Assembly (NCBI GenBank): GCA_964536085.1
Contig: CAZHWR010000016.1
Location: 1 to 35,034, forward strand
Length of the DNA stretch: 35,034 nucleotides
Source of the DNA: CAZHWR01 sp964536085
GTDB taxonomy: Bacteria; Bacillota; Clostridia; Oscillospirales; Ruminococcaceae
Direction of reading: 5' to 3'
Part shown: piece after piece, positions 1 to 5,816 of the stretch
Layout of the letters: every line of letters starts with the position of its first letter
How positions within the stretch are numbered: position 1 is the first letter of the stretch
Translations under genes and position numbers: made by a program
The notes under the pieces: generated by a model
The model's database searches: none
What the model was told of the DNA's origin: nothing
Seen by the model: only the letters and a program-made list of their open reading frames with translations

Positions 1-323
1 CGGGGACCGAATGCGATATTGTCATAAATGCTCATCGGGAAGGGATTGGGCTGCTGAAACACCATGCCGACCTGCTTTCTTAAAAGGTTGACGTCCATAT
101 CCTTATAAATATCAGTGCCGTCAAGCGATATCTCGCCCGTGATTTTACAGCCCTCGACAAGGTCGTTCATGCGGTTGAGCGACTTTAAAAGCGTCGATTT
201 TCCACATCCTGACGGACCGATAAAAGCTGTGATGGCATTTTTTTCGATATCGAGGTGGATGTTTTTGAGCGCTTGAAAGTCGCCGTAATACAAATCCATA
301 TTTTTAATACTGATTTTGCTCAT
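1..323 (-). CDS. pstB: Phosphate ABC transporter ATP-binding protein PstB (partial, C-terminus outside window)
   Basis: This is the ATPase subunit that powers phosphate import through PstCA at the cytoplasmic membrane. The visible 107 residues start MSKISIKNMDLYYG and contain the Walker A motif GPSGCGKST at about residues 36-44, then the Q-loop segment VGMVFQQPNPFPMSIYDNI, which is characteristic of PstB rather than of other ABC ATPases. The gene runs off the left edge before the signature and Walker B motifs, so these cannot be checked. The ATG at 323 has an AAAGGA ribosome binding site about 10 bases upstream. It is the last visible gene of pstS-pstC-pstA-pstB, 27 bases after pstA. phoU would commonly follow but lies outside the window. 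Confidence 0.95.
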   Translation of the reverse strand, partial: MSKISIKNMDLYYGDFQALKNIHLDIEKNAITAFIGPSGCGKSTLLKSLNRMNDLVEGCKITGEISLDGTDIYKDMDVNLLRKQVGMVFQQPNPFPMSIYDNIAFGP

Positions 324-350
324 ATAACATATTCCTTTCTTCGGAACTTA

Positions 351-1232
351 TCAGCGGGAGTCCGTTTTATTTTTTCCTATTCTTTTGGCGACCGCAGACG
401 AAAGCATGTTGATTAAAAGCACAATGACAAGCAGCATGACAGCCGTCGCATACGATTCGTTCGTATGAAGCGCCTCTTTTGACAAAAGGTACATATGCAC
501 CGACAACGTTCTCCCCGAGGACATCACGCTGTTAGGTATCTCCGCGACCGTACCCGCCGTGAATATAAGCGCGGCGGTTTCACCGATAACGCGCCCTGTT
601 GCAAGAATTATTCCCGACAGTATTCCCGGAACCGCCGATGGCAGCACGATACGGAAAATCGTTCTTATCCTCCCCGCTCCCAATCCGAAGCTGCCCTCGC
701 GGTAAGAATCTGGCACCGCCTTAAGCGCCTCCTCCGTGGTGCGCATAATCAGCGGCAATATCATTATTGCAAGCGTGAACGCACCCGCTAAAATCGAATA
801 TCCCCAATGCAGATATGTGCCGAAAAACAACATTCCGAACAGTCCGTACACAATCGACGGTATACCCGAAAGAGTTTCTGCTGTTATCCTTACCATGTTC
901 ACCAGCCGGTTTCCGCGCTTTGCGTACTCAACGAGATACACCGCCGAAAAAATCCCAAGAGGAGCCGCAATCAGCAGCGACAGAAAAACAATTATCACCG
1001 TATTTATTATCGACGGCATAAACGAAACATTGTCCGGCGTGTATTTTAAAGAAAACAGCGACGGCTTCAAATACGGTATGCCGTTTATAAGAATATAAAA
1101 AATCAAAAACAGAAGTATTCCCACCGTCGCCAACGCCGCCAAAACCACCAGCAGCATTGCAATAAACGAAAGCGGTCTGCGCTTGTATGCGGCGAGCCTC
1201 TGCTTTATTGTCACATTGTTTATCCGCTCCAT
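351..1232 (-). CDS. pstA: Phosphate ABC transporter permease PstA
   Basis: One of the two membrane subunits of the high-affinity phosphate importer. The 293-residue protein has a basic cytoplasmic N-terminus, about six hydrophobic membrane segments starting near residues 22-50, and the EAA-type ATPase-coupling loop around residues 176-205 (GSFGLGAGRIRTIFRIVLP). PSIVYGLFG near residue 125 is typical of the PstA/PstC family. I chose the ATG at 1232 (MERINN) over one 33 bases upstream because an AAAGGAGC ribosome binding site sits about 9 bases before it and the start overlaps the pstC stop as TAATG, which suggests translational coupling. Length is normal for the family. Confidence 0.95.
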   Translation of the reverse strand: MERINNVTIKQRLAAYKRRPLSFIAMLLVVLAALATVGILLFLIFYILINGIPYLKPSLFSLKYTPDNVSFMPSIINTVIIVFLSLLIAAPLGIFSAVYLVEYAKRGNRLVNMVRITAETLSGIPSIVYGLFGMLFFGTYLHWGYSILAGAFTLAIMILPLIMRTTEEALKAVPDSYREGSFGLGAGRIRTIFRIVLPSAVPGILSGIILATGRVIGETAALIFTAGTVAEIPNSVMSSGRTLSVHMYLLSKEALHTNESYATAVMLLVIVLLINMLSSAVAKRIGKNKTDSR

Positions 1233-2086
1233 TACTTCGAGCTCCTTTTGATTGCAGAAAGACATAGATTTATTATTAGTATAAACACAAACAGCACCAC
1301 CGCTGTCGCAATAAGCGCCTCGCGGTGCAGTCCCGACGCATATCCCATTTCAAGAACTATGTTGGAAGTGAGCGTTCTTATCCCTTTTAATATTCCGCTT
1401 GGCATTCTCGCCTGATTTCCCGCGACAAGTATGACCGCCATTGTTTCGCCTATTGCTCTGCCTATCCCGAGTACAATGCCCGCGAGTATTCCCGACTTTG
1501 CCGCGGGAAGCACAGCGCAGAACACGCTTCTTTCGTGCGTAGCCCCCAGCGCCAGCGCACCTTCATAATAGCTGTTAGGTACCGCCCTTATCGATGATTC
1601 CAGAACGCCGATAACAGTCGGCAGTATCATTATTCCCAAAAGCAGTGAAGCCGTTAAAATACTGCTTCCCTTGCCTCCGATATGCTCTCTTACAAACGGC
1701 ACCAGCACAACAAGACCGAAAAATCCGTAAACTACTGACGGAATACCCGCAAGAAGATCCACTGCCGGCTTGATTACTTTATATACCTTTTTCGGACAAA
1801 ACCTTGCCATAAACACCGCGGTCAAAACGCCTATCGGCACTCCGACTATTACAGCTCCCGCCGTCACATAAAGGCTGCCGAGTATCATAGGAAGTATGCC
1901 GTAGCTCGCAGGCGTATTGCCGGGCGACCAGTCCTTGCCCAGCAAAAAGCTGAACACGCCTATCTTACCCATAGCAGGTATTCCGTTTGCAAATAAAAAC
2001 AGACATATCAGCACTACTGCAAATATTGAAACCAGCGCCGCAGCAAGAAATACATATTTCATAAATACTTCTTTAAATTTTTTCAT
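1232..2086 (-). CDS. pstC: Phosphate ABC transporter permease PstC
   Basis: Partner permease of PstA in the phosphate importer. The 284-residue protein opens MKKFKEVFMKYVFLAAALVS, has about six membrane segments, the PstC-like stretch LLAGIPSVVYGFFGLVVL near residues 111-128, and an EAA coupling loop at about 170-200 (YYEGALALGATHERSVFCAV). The ATG at 2086 follows an AGGGGA ribosome binding site; an in-frame ATG at 2110 has none, so the shorter form is given. The stop overlaps the pstA start by one base. It lies 137 bases downstream of pstS, with a strong hairpin in between, so the permease genes are probably expressed at a lower level than the binding protein. Confidence 0.95.
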   Translation of the reverse strand: MKKFKEVFMKYVFLAAALVSIFAVVLICLFLFANGIPAMGKIGVFSFLLGKDWSPGNTPASYGILPMILGSLYVTAGAVIVGVPIGVLTAVFMARFCPKKVYKVIKPAVDLLAGIPSVVYGFFGLVVLVPFVREHIGGKGSSILTASLLLGIMILPTVIGVLESSIRAVPNSYYEGALALGATHERSVFCAVLPAAKSGILAGIVLGIGRAIGETMAVILVAGNQARMPSGILKGIRTLTSNIVLEMGYASGLHREALIATAVVLFVFILIINLCLSAIKRSSK

Positions 2087-2171
2087 AAGTCTTTCCCCTA
2101 ATGGATACAAGAAATTCTAAAAGCAGAGCAAGAAAACCTTTAAATCCCTTTCATTCCTGCTTTGTGCGGTT

Positions 2172-2203
2172 AAAAGTCATCGCAAGTATCTGCGATGACT
2201 TTT
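2172..2203 (-). terminator. Terminator-like hairpin between pstS and pstC
   Basis: A perfect 13-bp inverted repeat (AAAAGTCATCGCA with its complement, 6-base loop) lies 20 bases downstream of the pstS stop, inside the operon. In the minus-strand transcript the second arm ends in TTTT. No other promoter is obvious before pstC. Such intercistronic hairpins in binding-protein operons usually cause partial termination or protect the upstream mRNA, giving more PstS than permease; that role is inferred here. Confidence 0.75.
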
Positions 2204-2223
2204 CTTAGCTTACAGTATCCGCT

Positions 2224-3111
2224 CTAGAACTGATTCCATTCCGTGATTTTACCTGTATACACGCTCTTTATCTGGTCTGTTGAAAGGTCGTCTGTCGTGT
2301 TCGCGGAATTTACTATTACTGCGATTCCATCGAGCGCGATTTGGGTCGAGTCAAGCGAATCAGGCTCGTCGTCTTTAAGCTCTCTAGAGGTCATTCCGAT
2401 GTCACTGGTGCCGTCGATGGCGTCTTTTATGCCCGAAGTTGAGTCGGTGGTTTGAATTTCTATCGTAACATTGGGATTAAGAGATGTATAAGCCTCCTTG
2501 AGCTTTTCCATAACAGGCGATACAGAGGACGAACCGCTTACAGTAACCTTGCCGGAAAGGTTCTTGCTCGTATACGACTTTGTGTCTTCAATACTTATAT
2601 ATCCTTCCTCGCTGACTACCGCCTGACCCTCGGTGCTGAGTATATAATCGATAAAATCCTGTGCCGTTTCGCTCACGCCCGATTTTTTAGTTGCGATATT
2701 GAACGGTCTTTGAAGCGTATAATCGCCGGATTTAACATTATCCGCATTTGCCTCGACGCCGTTCACTTTAAGCGCCTTGACAGTGTCGTTAAGCGAACCG
2801 AGAGAAATATATCCTATAGCATACTTGTCACCCGTAATCGTCGTCATGACTGCCTGTGTTCCGTCTATAACGCTTGCTTCTTTTGTCGTATCGTCGGTTT
2901 TGTTTCCGGCGTCGTCTTTTGACAGAACTCCTGTAAGCTCAACAAACGCATCGCGCGTGCCTGAACCCTCCTCTCTGGTTACAACCGTTATCTCCGAAGA
3001 CGTATCAAAGCCGGCGTCTTTCGAGTCAGCGCCTGAATCTGCGGAATTGCATCCGCCAAAGCTTGCCGCCAACATACCTAAAATTATTGCTGTAGCTGCG
3101 ATTTTTTTCAT
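2224..3111 (-). CDS. pstS: Phosphate-binding lipoprotein PstS, circularly permuted
   Basis: Extracellular phosphate receptor of the Pst importer. The 295-residue protein has a lipoprotein signal (MKKIAATAIILGMLAASFGG then Cys21). The two halves of the usual PstS fold are in swapped order. The segment with the phosphate loop TVVTREEGSGTRDAF (residues 42-56), YAIGYISLGSLND (97-109) and the FIDYILSTEGQAVV region (153-166), normally the C-terminal half, comes first. The normal N-terminal half, VTVSGSSSVSPVMEKLKEAY (189-208), DGTSDIGMTSREL (233-245) and DGIAVIVN (261-268), comes last and ends at TGKITEWNQF, just where the other half normally continues. Both ligand loops are intact, so it is probably functional. 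GGAGGAAA precedes the ATG. Confidence 0.93.
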   Translation of the reverse strand: MKKIAATAIILGMLAASFGGCNSADSGADSKDAGFDTSSEITVVTREEGSGTRDAFVELTGVLSKDDAGNKTDDTTKEASVIDGTQAVMTTITGDKYAIGYISLGSLNDTVKALKVNGVEANADNVKSGDYTLQRPFNIATKKSGVSETAQDFIDYILSTEGQAVVSEEGYISIEDTKSYTSKNLSGKVTVSGSSSVSPVMEKLKEAYTSLNPNVTIEIQTTDSTSGIKDAIDGTSDIGMTSRELKDDEPDSLDSTQIALDGIAVIVNSANTTDDLSTDQIKSVYTGKITEWNQF

Positions 3112-3188
3112 TTTAATTTCCTCCGTTCACACAATATGTTTGAAAGATAAATTTTTCAAACCTTTCTTCATTTCGTTCTTACATCTTG

Positions 3189-3243
3189 ATTATAATATTT
3201 GTATGTAAAGCGCAAAAGATACAACTTGTAAAAACAAAGTAAA
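3189..3243 (-). promoter_or_regulatory. Putative pst promoter with PhoP-box-like repeats
   Basis: On the minus strand a TATAAT -10 (3189-3194) has no good -35 at 17-18 bases (TTTTGC/CTTTTG), as expected of an activator-dependent promoter. Upstream, TTTACT-N5-TTTACA (3227-3243) repeats with an 11-base period, and a third TTTACA occurs at 3204-3209. Tandem TTAACA-like hexamers spaced 11 bases are the known PhoP box layout of Bacillus. The match is approximate and PhoP control is an inference; no phoP or phoR gene is in the window. Confidence 0.45.
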
Positions 3244-3286
3244 ACATTAAATCATGATTTTAAATAAATGATTATCCCGAAAACAA

Positions 3287-3324
3287 AAACAGGACGTATG
3301 AAATATCATTCATACGTCCTGTTT
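3287..3324 (-). terminator. Intrinsic terminator of the flavodoxin/membrane-protein operon
   Basis: A perfect 16-bp inverted repeat with a 6-base loop (core CAGGACGTATGAA) lies 30 bases downstream of the small membrane protein gene. On the minus strand the stem is followed by TTTTTGTTTT. It separates this operon from the pst promoter just beyond it. Confidence 0.85.
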
Positions 3325-3353
3325 AAATCAATTTATACCATGCCACTACCGTC

Positions 3354-3758
3354 TTACCGCCGCGCAAATTCAACTACAAATAAAACCCCCACAAGCATCA
3401 GTGCCGTACCAAGACCCGTGTAAAAAACGGCGATAAATCTGAGCGGCGCAAGATTGCCGTACCGCAAAACGATACCGAGCGTCATCATAAACGCCATCAG
3501 CAAATAGGATCTGATATCGAAAAAGCAAAAAACAGATTTTCGTTCTTCTTCGTATCCTCTTATACGTGCGGTATGCTTCTGCTTGATTTTAATAAACATC
3601 AGACCAAACAAAACAAAAATCACTAACGAAATCATACAATTCAAAAACGTAAAAAAGTCCGTGTAGGATGCTATTCCTATGCGGGCGATATTTATCCCCG
3701 CCGCAAACCAGACGATTCCCGCAATCGCTAAAAGCGTTTTCTTTTTTACTTTCAGCAT
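3354..3758 (-). CDS. Small four-helix membrane protein of unknown function
   Basis: I do not recognise a named family. The 134-residue product begins MLKVKKKTLLAIAGIVW and shows four likely membrane segments at about residues 8-27, 35-54, 83-98 and 108-130. A charged loop (KIKQKHTARIRGYEEERKS) lies between the second and third, and by the positive-inside rule this loop and both ends are probably cytoplasmic. No cysteine or histidine cluster suggests an obvious cofactor. The ATG at 3758 is chosen because AAAGGGGG stands about 8 bases before it; an in-frame ATG at 3800 has no such site. It lies 42 bases after the flavodoxin gene and ends before a strong terminator, so the two are probably one transcript. 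Confidence 0.75.
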   Translation of the reverse strand: MLKVKKKTLLAIAGIVWFAAGINIARIGIASYTDFFTFLNCMISLVIFVLFGLMFIKIKQKHTARIRGYEEERKSVFCFFDIRSYLLMAFMMTLGIVLRYGNLAPLRFIAVFYTGLGTALMLVGVLFVVEFARR

Positions 3759-3800
3759 AAGTTTTCCCCCTTTAAGAATAAAATCACTAATCAAAAGCAA

Positions 3801-4211
3801 TTACCTTATTATTTTTTCTGCAAACGCTTGGGCTGCACTTAAATCATCCTCATTAGGACGACCGGCATGCAGCATACTAAATTGCCCTCTGCAATAAAAA
3901 TTATTTTCATCTACCGATATACCGATTCTGTTCAATTCTTTTTTTATCTGTGAAAAAGCGCGCTGTGCCAAAGAAGACGTTGAAAACACTGCAACCTTTC
4001 CTATCTTCGACTTATCCAATCCTCTAATGAAATCCTTTACCCGCGGACTTATTCCGCCGCAATAAACCGAAGCGCCCAAAAACAAAATATCGGTATAGCC
4101 CTCCAACGGCTCAGAAATGCTCAAAGCTGCGCATCCCGCAGACTGTGCTACTGCCTTCGCCAATTTTTCTGTGTTGCCGGTCTTGGAAAAATACCTCACC
4201 GAAATACTCAT
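3801..4211 (-). CDS. Flavodoxin family protein
   Basis: Small flavodoxin-fold electron-transfer protein of 136 residues. The N-terminus MSISVRYFSKTGNTEKLAKA contains the FMN phosphate-binding loop SKTGNT at about residues 9-14. The strand-loop DILFLGASVYCGGISPRVKD near residues 41-60 matches the second flavin-contacting region of flavodoxins. The short length, similar to the flavodoxin core, suggests FMN binding without an extra catalytic domain; the redox partner is unknown. The ATG at 4211 follows AAAGGAGT; an upstream ATG at 4241 lacks a site. It is transcribed from a perfect-consensus promoter that overlaps the divergent promoter of an HxlR-type regulator gene, the usual layout for a target of such a repressor. 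Confidence 0.85.
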   Translation of the reverse strand: MSISVRYFSKTGNTEKLAKAVAQSAGCAALSISEPLEGYTDILFLGASVYCGGISPRVKDFIRGLDKSKIGKVAVFSTSSLAQRAFSQIKKELNRIGISVDENNFYCRGQFSMLHAGRPNEDDLSAAQAFAEKIIR

Positions 4212-4272
4212 ATAATTACTCCTTTCTTTCACAAAAGCCAAGATGTTATCCCGGCATACTCCGAATATCTTC

Positions 4273-4301
4273 TTTACTCATATTTTCTTATCTGATATAA
4301 T
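4273..4301 (+). promoter_or_regulatory. Promoter of the hxlR-like gene
   Basis: TTTACT (4273-4278), a 17-base spacer and TATAAT (4296-4301), with TGA just before the -10 as an extended element. It reads toward the regulator gene starting at 4382, giving a leader of about 70 bases. Its -10 shares two bases with the -10 of the opposing flavodoxin promoter. Confidence 0.65.
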
Positions 4302-4328
4302 TATACGTACAGAGTATATGCATGTCAA
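4300..4328 (-). promoter_or_regulatory. Perfect sigma-A promoter of the flavodoxin operon, with a candidate operator in the spacer
   Basis: On the minus strand TTGACA (4323-4328), a spacer of exactly 17 bases, and TATAAT (4300-4305) make a perfect housekeeping promoter. A 5-bp dyad TATAC-N7-GTATA (4302-4318) covers the spacer and part of the -10. Related dyads of the TAC...GTA kind are known operators for HxlR (DUF24) repressors. A consensus promoter generally needs a repressor to be off, which fits; the operator assignment is inference. Confidence 0.7.
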
Positions 4329-4381
4329 TTACGCAATTTTTTATGAGTAAGTAAAGAATATATTACCTGGAGGGATTTACC

Positions 4382-4715
4382 ATGACCGCAGTTCATAAGC
4401 GCCCCTGCCCCTGCACAGAACAGTGTCCGCTGCAAAAAAGCGATGGAAGCCGTCGGAGGCAAATGGAAAATCGCTATACTATGCTCTTTAACCTCAAACG
4501 GCGCAACCCGTTATAACGAATTAAAGAGAAACATTAAGGGAATCTCAAACACCATGCTCGCAAAAGCATTGAAAGAACTGGAGCAAAGCGGCTTAGTAAA
4601 GCGTACTGAATATATGGAGGTTCCAATAAAGGTTTTATATGAAACCACAGAGCTTGTACATGACCTTCAGCCTATTATGCTCGAACTGGCGAAATGGGGG
4701 ATGAAGATAAAATAA
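4382..4715 (+). pseudogene. HxlR (DUF24) family transcriptional regulator, frameshifted
   Basis: A winged-helix regulator of the HxlR/YodB/HypR kind. The expected start is the ATG at 4382, with GGAGGG 8 bases upstream, encoding MTAVHKRPCPCTEQCPLQ. After an A6 run at 4434-4439 the homologous protein continues in another frame as KAMEAVGGKWKIAILCSLTS and on through the helix-turn-helix (NELKRNIKGISNTMLAKALK) and wing to KWGMKIK. With five A the two parts join exactly; with six the first frame stops at 4514-4516 after 44 codons. The ATG at 4443 could start a 90-residue protein but has no ribosome binding site and would lack the cysteine-rich N-terminus that senses oxidants in this family. The cause may be mutation, sequencing error or slippage at the A run. 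Confidence 0.8.
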
Positions 4716-4775
4716 TGCATTCCGTTTGCAATATACAACATAGTACACTGCGCGATTTTATTTGTAAATTGTAAT

Positions 4776-4781
4776 TATAAT
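4776..4781 (+). promoter_or_regulatory. Candidate -10 box for the C_GCAxxG_C_C gene
   Basis: TATAAT lies 19 bases before the ATG at 4801, just ahead of the AAGGAG ribosome binding site; the -35 (GATTTT) is poor. Use of this promoter would give a very short leader. The alternative is read-through from the regulator gene 85 bases upstream. Confidence 0.3.
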
Positions 4782-4800
4782 CAATAAGGAGACAACAATC

Positions 4801-5268
4801 ATGGACAGACGAAAAAAAGCACAGGAGCTTTTTTTATCGGGATACAATTGCAGTCAGGCGGTTTCAATGGCGTTTTGCGACTTAGTCGGAATAGATAAAG
4901 AAACAATGTCCCGCCTTTGCTCAAGCTTCGGCGGAGGCTTCGGCAGACTGCGCGAGGTCTGCGGCGCCGTTTCCGGAGCAGGTATAATACTCGGACTTTT
5001 GTATTACGACTCAAACCCCGAAAACAAAAAAGCAAAAGCGGAGCATTACGCGCGCGTTCAGGAATTTGCAAAATCGTTCAAGGGAATAAACGGTTCTTAC
5101 ATATGCCGCGAACTTTTGCAGGCGAAAATCAAAGTCACTACCGACCCTACGCCGGATGAGCGAACTCCTGAATACTTCAAAACACGTCCCTGCGCAAAGC
5201 TGGTTGACGATGCGGTAATGCTACTGGAGAAATATATAGGCGAGCATCCTGTAAAGTCCGATCTCTGA
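4801..5268 (+). CDS. C_GCAxxG_C_C family cysteine-rich putative redox protein
   Basis: A 155-residue soluble protein of the family named for its C-GCAxxG-C-C pattern. Conserved features visible are YNCSQAV near residue 17, LCSSFGGGFGR with Cys40, REVCGAVSGAG with Cys54, ICRELL with Cys102, and RPCAKLV with Cys131. The family is predicted to be redox-active or metal-binding, often near electron-transfer genes; its biochemical role is not established. There is no signal peptide or membrane segment, so it is cytoplasmic. The ATG follows AAGGAG at about 11 bases. Its position beside a flavodoxin and an HxlR regulator supports a redox setting. It ends before a strong bidirectional terminator. Confidence 0.88.
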   Translation: MDRRKKAQELFLSGYNCSQAVSMAFCDLVGIDKETMSRLCSSFGGGFGRLREVCGAVSGAGIILGLLYYDSNPENKKAKAEHYARVQEFAKSFKGINGSYICRELLQAKIKVTTDPTPDERTPEYFKTRPCAKLVDDAVMLLEKYIGEHPVKSDL

Positions 5269-5342
5269 CAGAGCATTGTGTTATACGAATTTTATCATAT
5301 AATTGTAGCCGGTCTACGGCAATTTATGCAAATCATAGTATA

Positions 5343-5381
5343 AATAAAAGGCGAGTGAATATACTACACTCGCCTTTTATT
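5343..5381. terminator. Bidirectional terminator between convergent genes
   Basis: A perfect 15-bp inverted repeat with core AAAAGGCGAGTG and a 9-base loop. Both strands end the stem with CCTTTTATT, so it can stop the plus-strand cysteine-protein transcript and the minus-strand rpsU transcript, whose stop codon is 10 bases away. Confidence 0.9.
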
Positions 5382-5390
5382 ATAATATCG

Positions 5391-5567
5391 TTATTTATAC
5401 TTGCGTTTACGCGCAGCCTCCGACTTCTTTTTACGTCTAACAGAAGGCTTTTCGTAATGTTCTCTTTTGCGAACCTCCGCAAGAACGCCCGATTTGGCGC
5501 AGGATCTCTTAAAGCGCCTTAAAGCGCTGTCCAAAGATTCATTTTCTTTAATACGAATTTCTGCCAT
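5391..5567 (-). CDS. rpsU: 30S ribosomal protein S21
   Basis: Small-subunit protein S21, which sits near the anti-Shine-Dalgarno end of 16S rRNA. The 58-residue product begins MAEIRIKENESLDSALRRFK and contains the family core KREHYEKPSVRRKKKSEAAR, ending in a lysine/arginine-rich tail (ARKRKYK). Length and sequence are typical of Firmicutes S21. The ATG at 5567 follows a strong GGGAGGG site. It stands alone between its own promoter region and a bidirectional terminator. The ribosome binding site lies at the edge of a small hairpin that may influence translation. Confidence 0.97.
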   Translation of the reverse strand: MAEIRIKENESLDSALRRFKRSCAKSGVLAEVRKREHYEKPSVRRKKKSEAARKRKYK

Positions 5568-5576
5568 TTACTATTC

Positions 5577-5747
5577 CCTCCCTTTGCCTCAAAGGCAGAG
5601 GTTATTATAACACAAGTTCACGCTTAGCTTTACAAAAGATACGGCAAAGCGCGTAAAAATGATGCTATAACACTCTCTCAGGCACACTGCGGCTTGCAAG
5701 GCAAGACTGCGGTTCACGACGAGAGATTATTATATCAAAATATAACA
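5577..5747 (-). other. Structured 5' leader of rpsU
   Basis: About 170 transcribed bases upstream of rpsU without a credible reading frame. Visible foldings in the minus-strand RNA are TCTCTC...GAGAGA enclosing CTTGC-CTT-GCAAG; ACGC-GCTTT...AAAGC-TAA-GCGT; and, at the ribosome binding site, CCTC...GAGG enclosing GCCT-TTG-AGGC (5577-5602), which would cover the Shine-Dalgarno bases. The segment also contains an extended -10 (TGTTATAAT, 5604-5612) that could be a second, closer promoter. I cannot match it to a known RNA family. Confidence 0.4.
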
Positions 5748-5753
5748 ATAAGC

Positions 5754-5782
5754 AGTATACATGATTAACCGATAGTTGTCAA
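5754..5782 (-). promoter_or_regulatory. Sigma-A promoter reading toward rpsU
   Basis: On the minus strand TTGACA (5777-5782), exactly 17 bases, then TATACT (5754-5759). It lies between the leuS stop and rpsU. I saw no terminator after leuS, so rpsU may also receive read-through. Confidence 0.7.
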
Positions 5783-5816
5783 GCAAAACGCATACTTTCC
5801 ACACTTTGCACAAAAA

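Noticed and set aside
2224..3111. Odd PstS order as an assembly or rearrangement artefact
   Set aside because: Signal peptide, lipobox, linker and both modules are in one uninterrupted frame with a normal ribosome binding site and operon, so a breakpoint artefact is unlikely.
5630..5760. Possible 6S-like or other named small RNA between leuS and rpsU
   Set aside because: Some pairing is visible (TCTCTC...GAGAGA, CTTGC...GCAAG), but no family landmark was recognised, so it is reported only as a structured leader.
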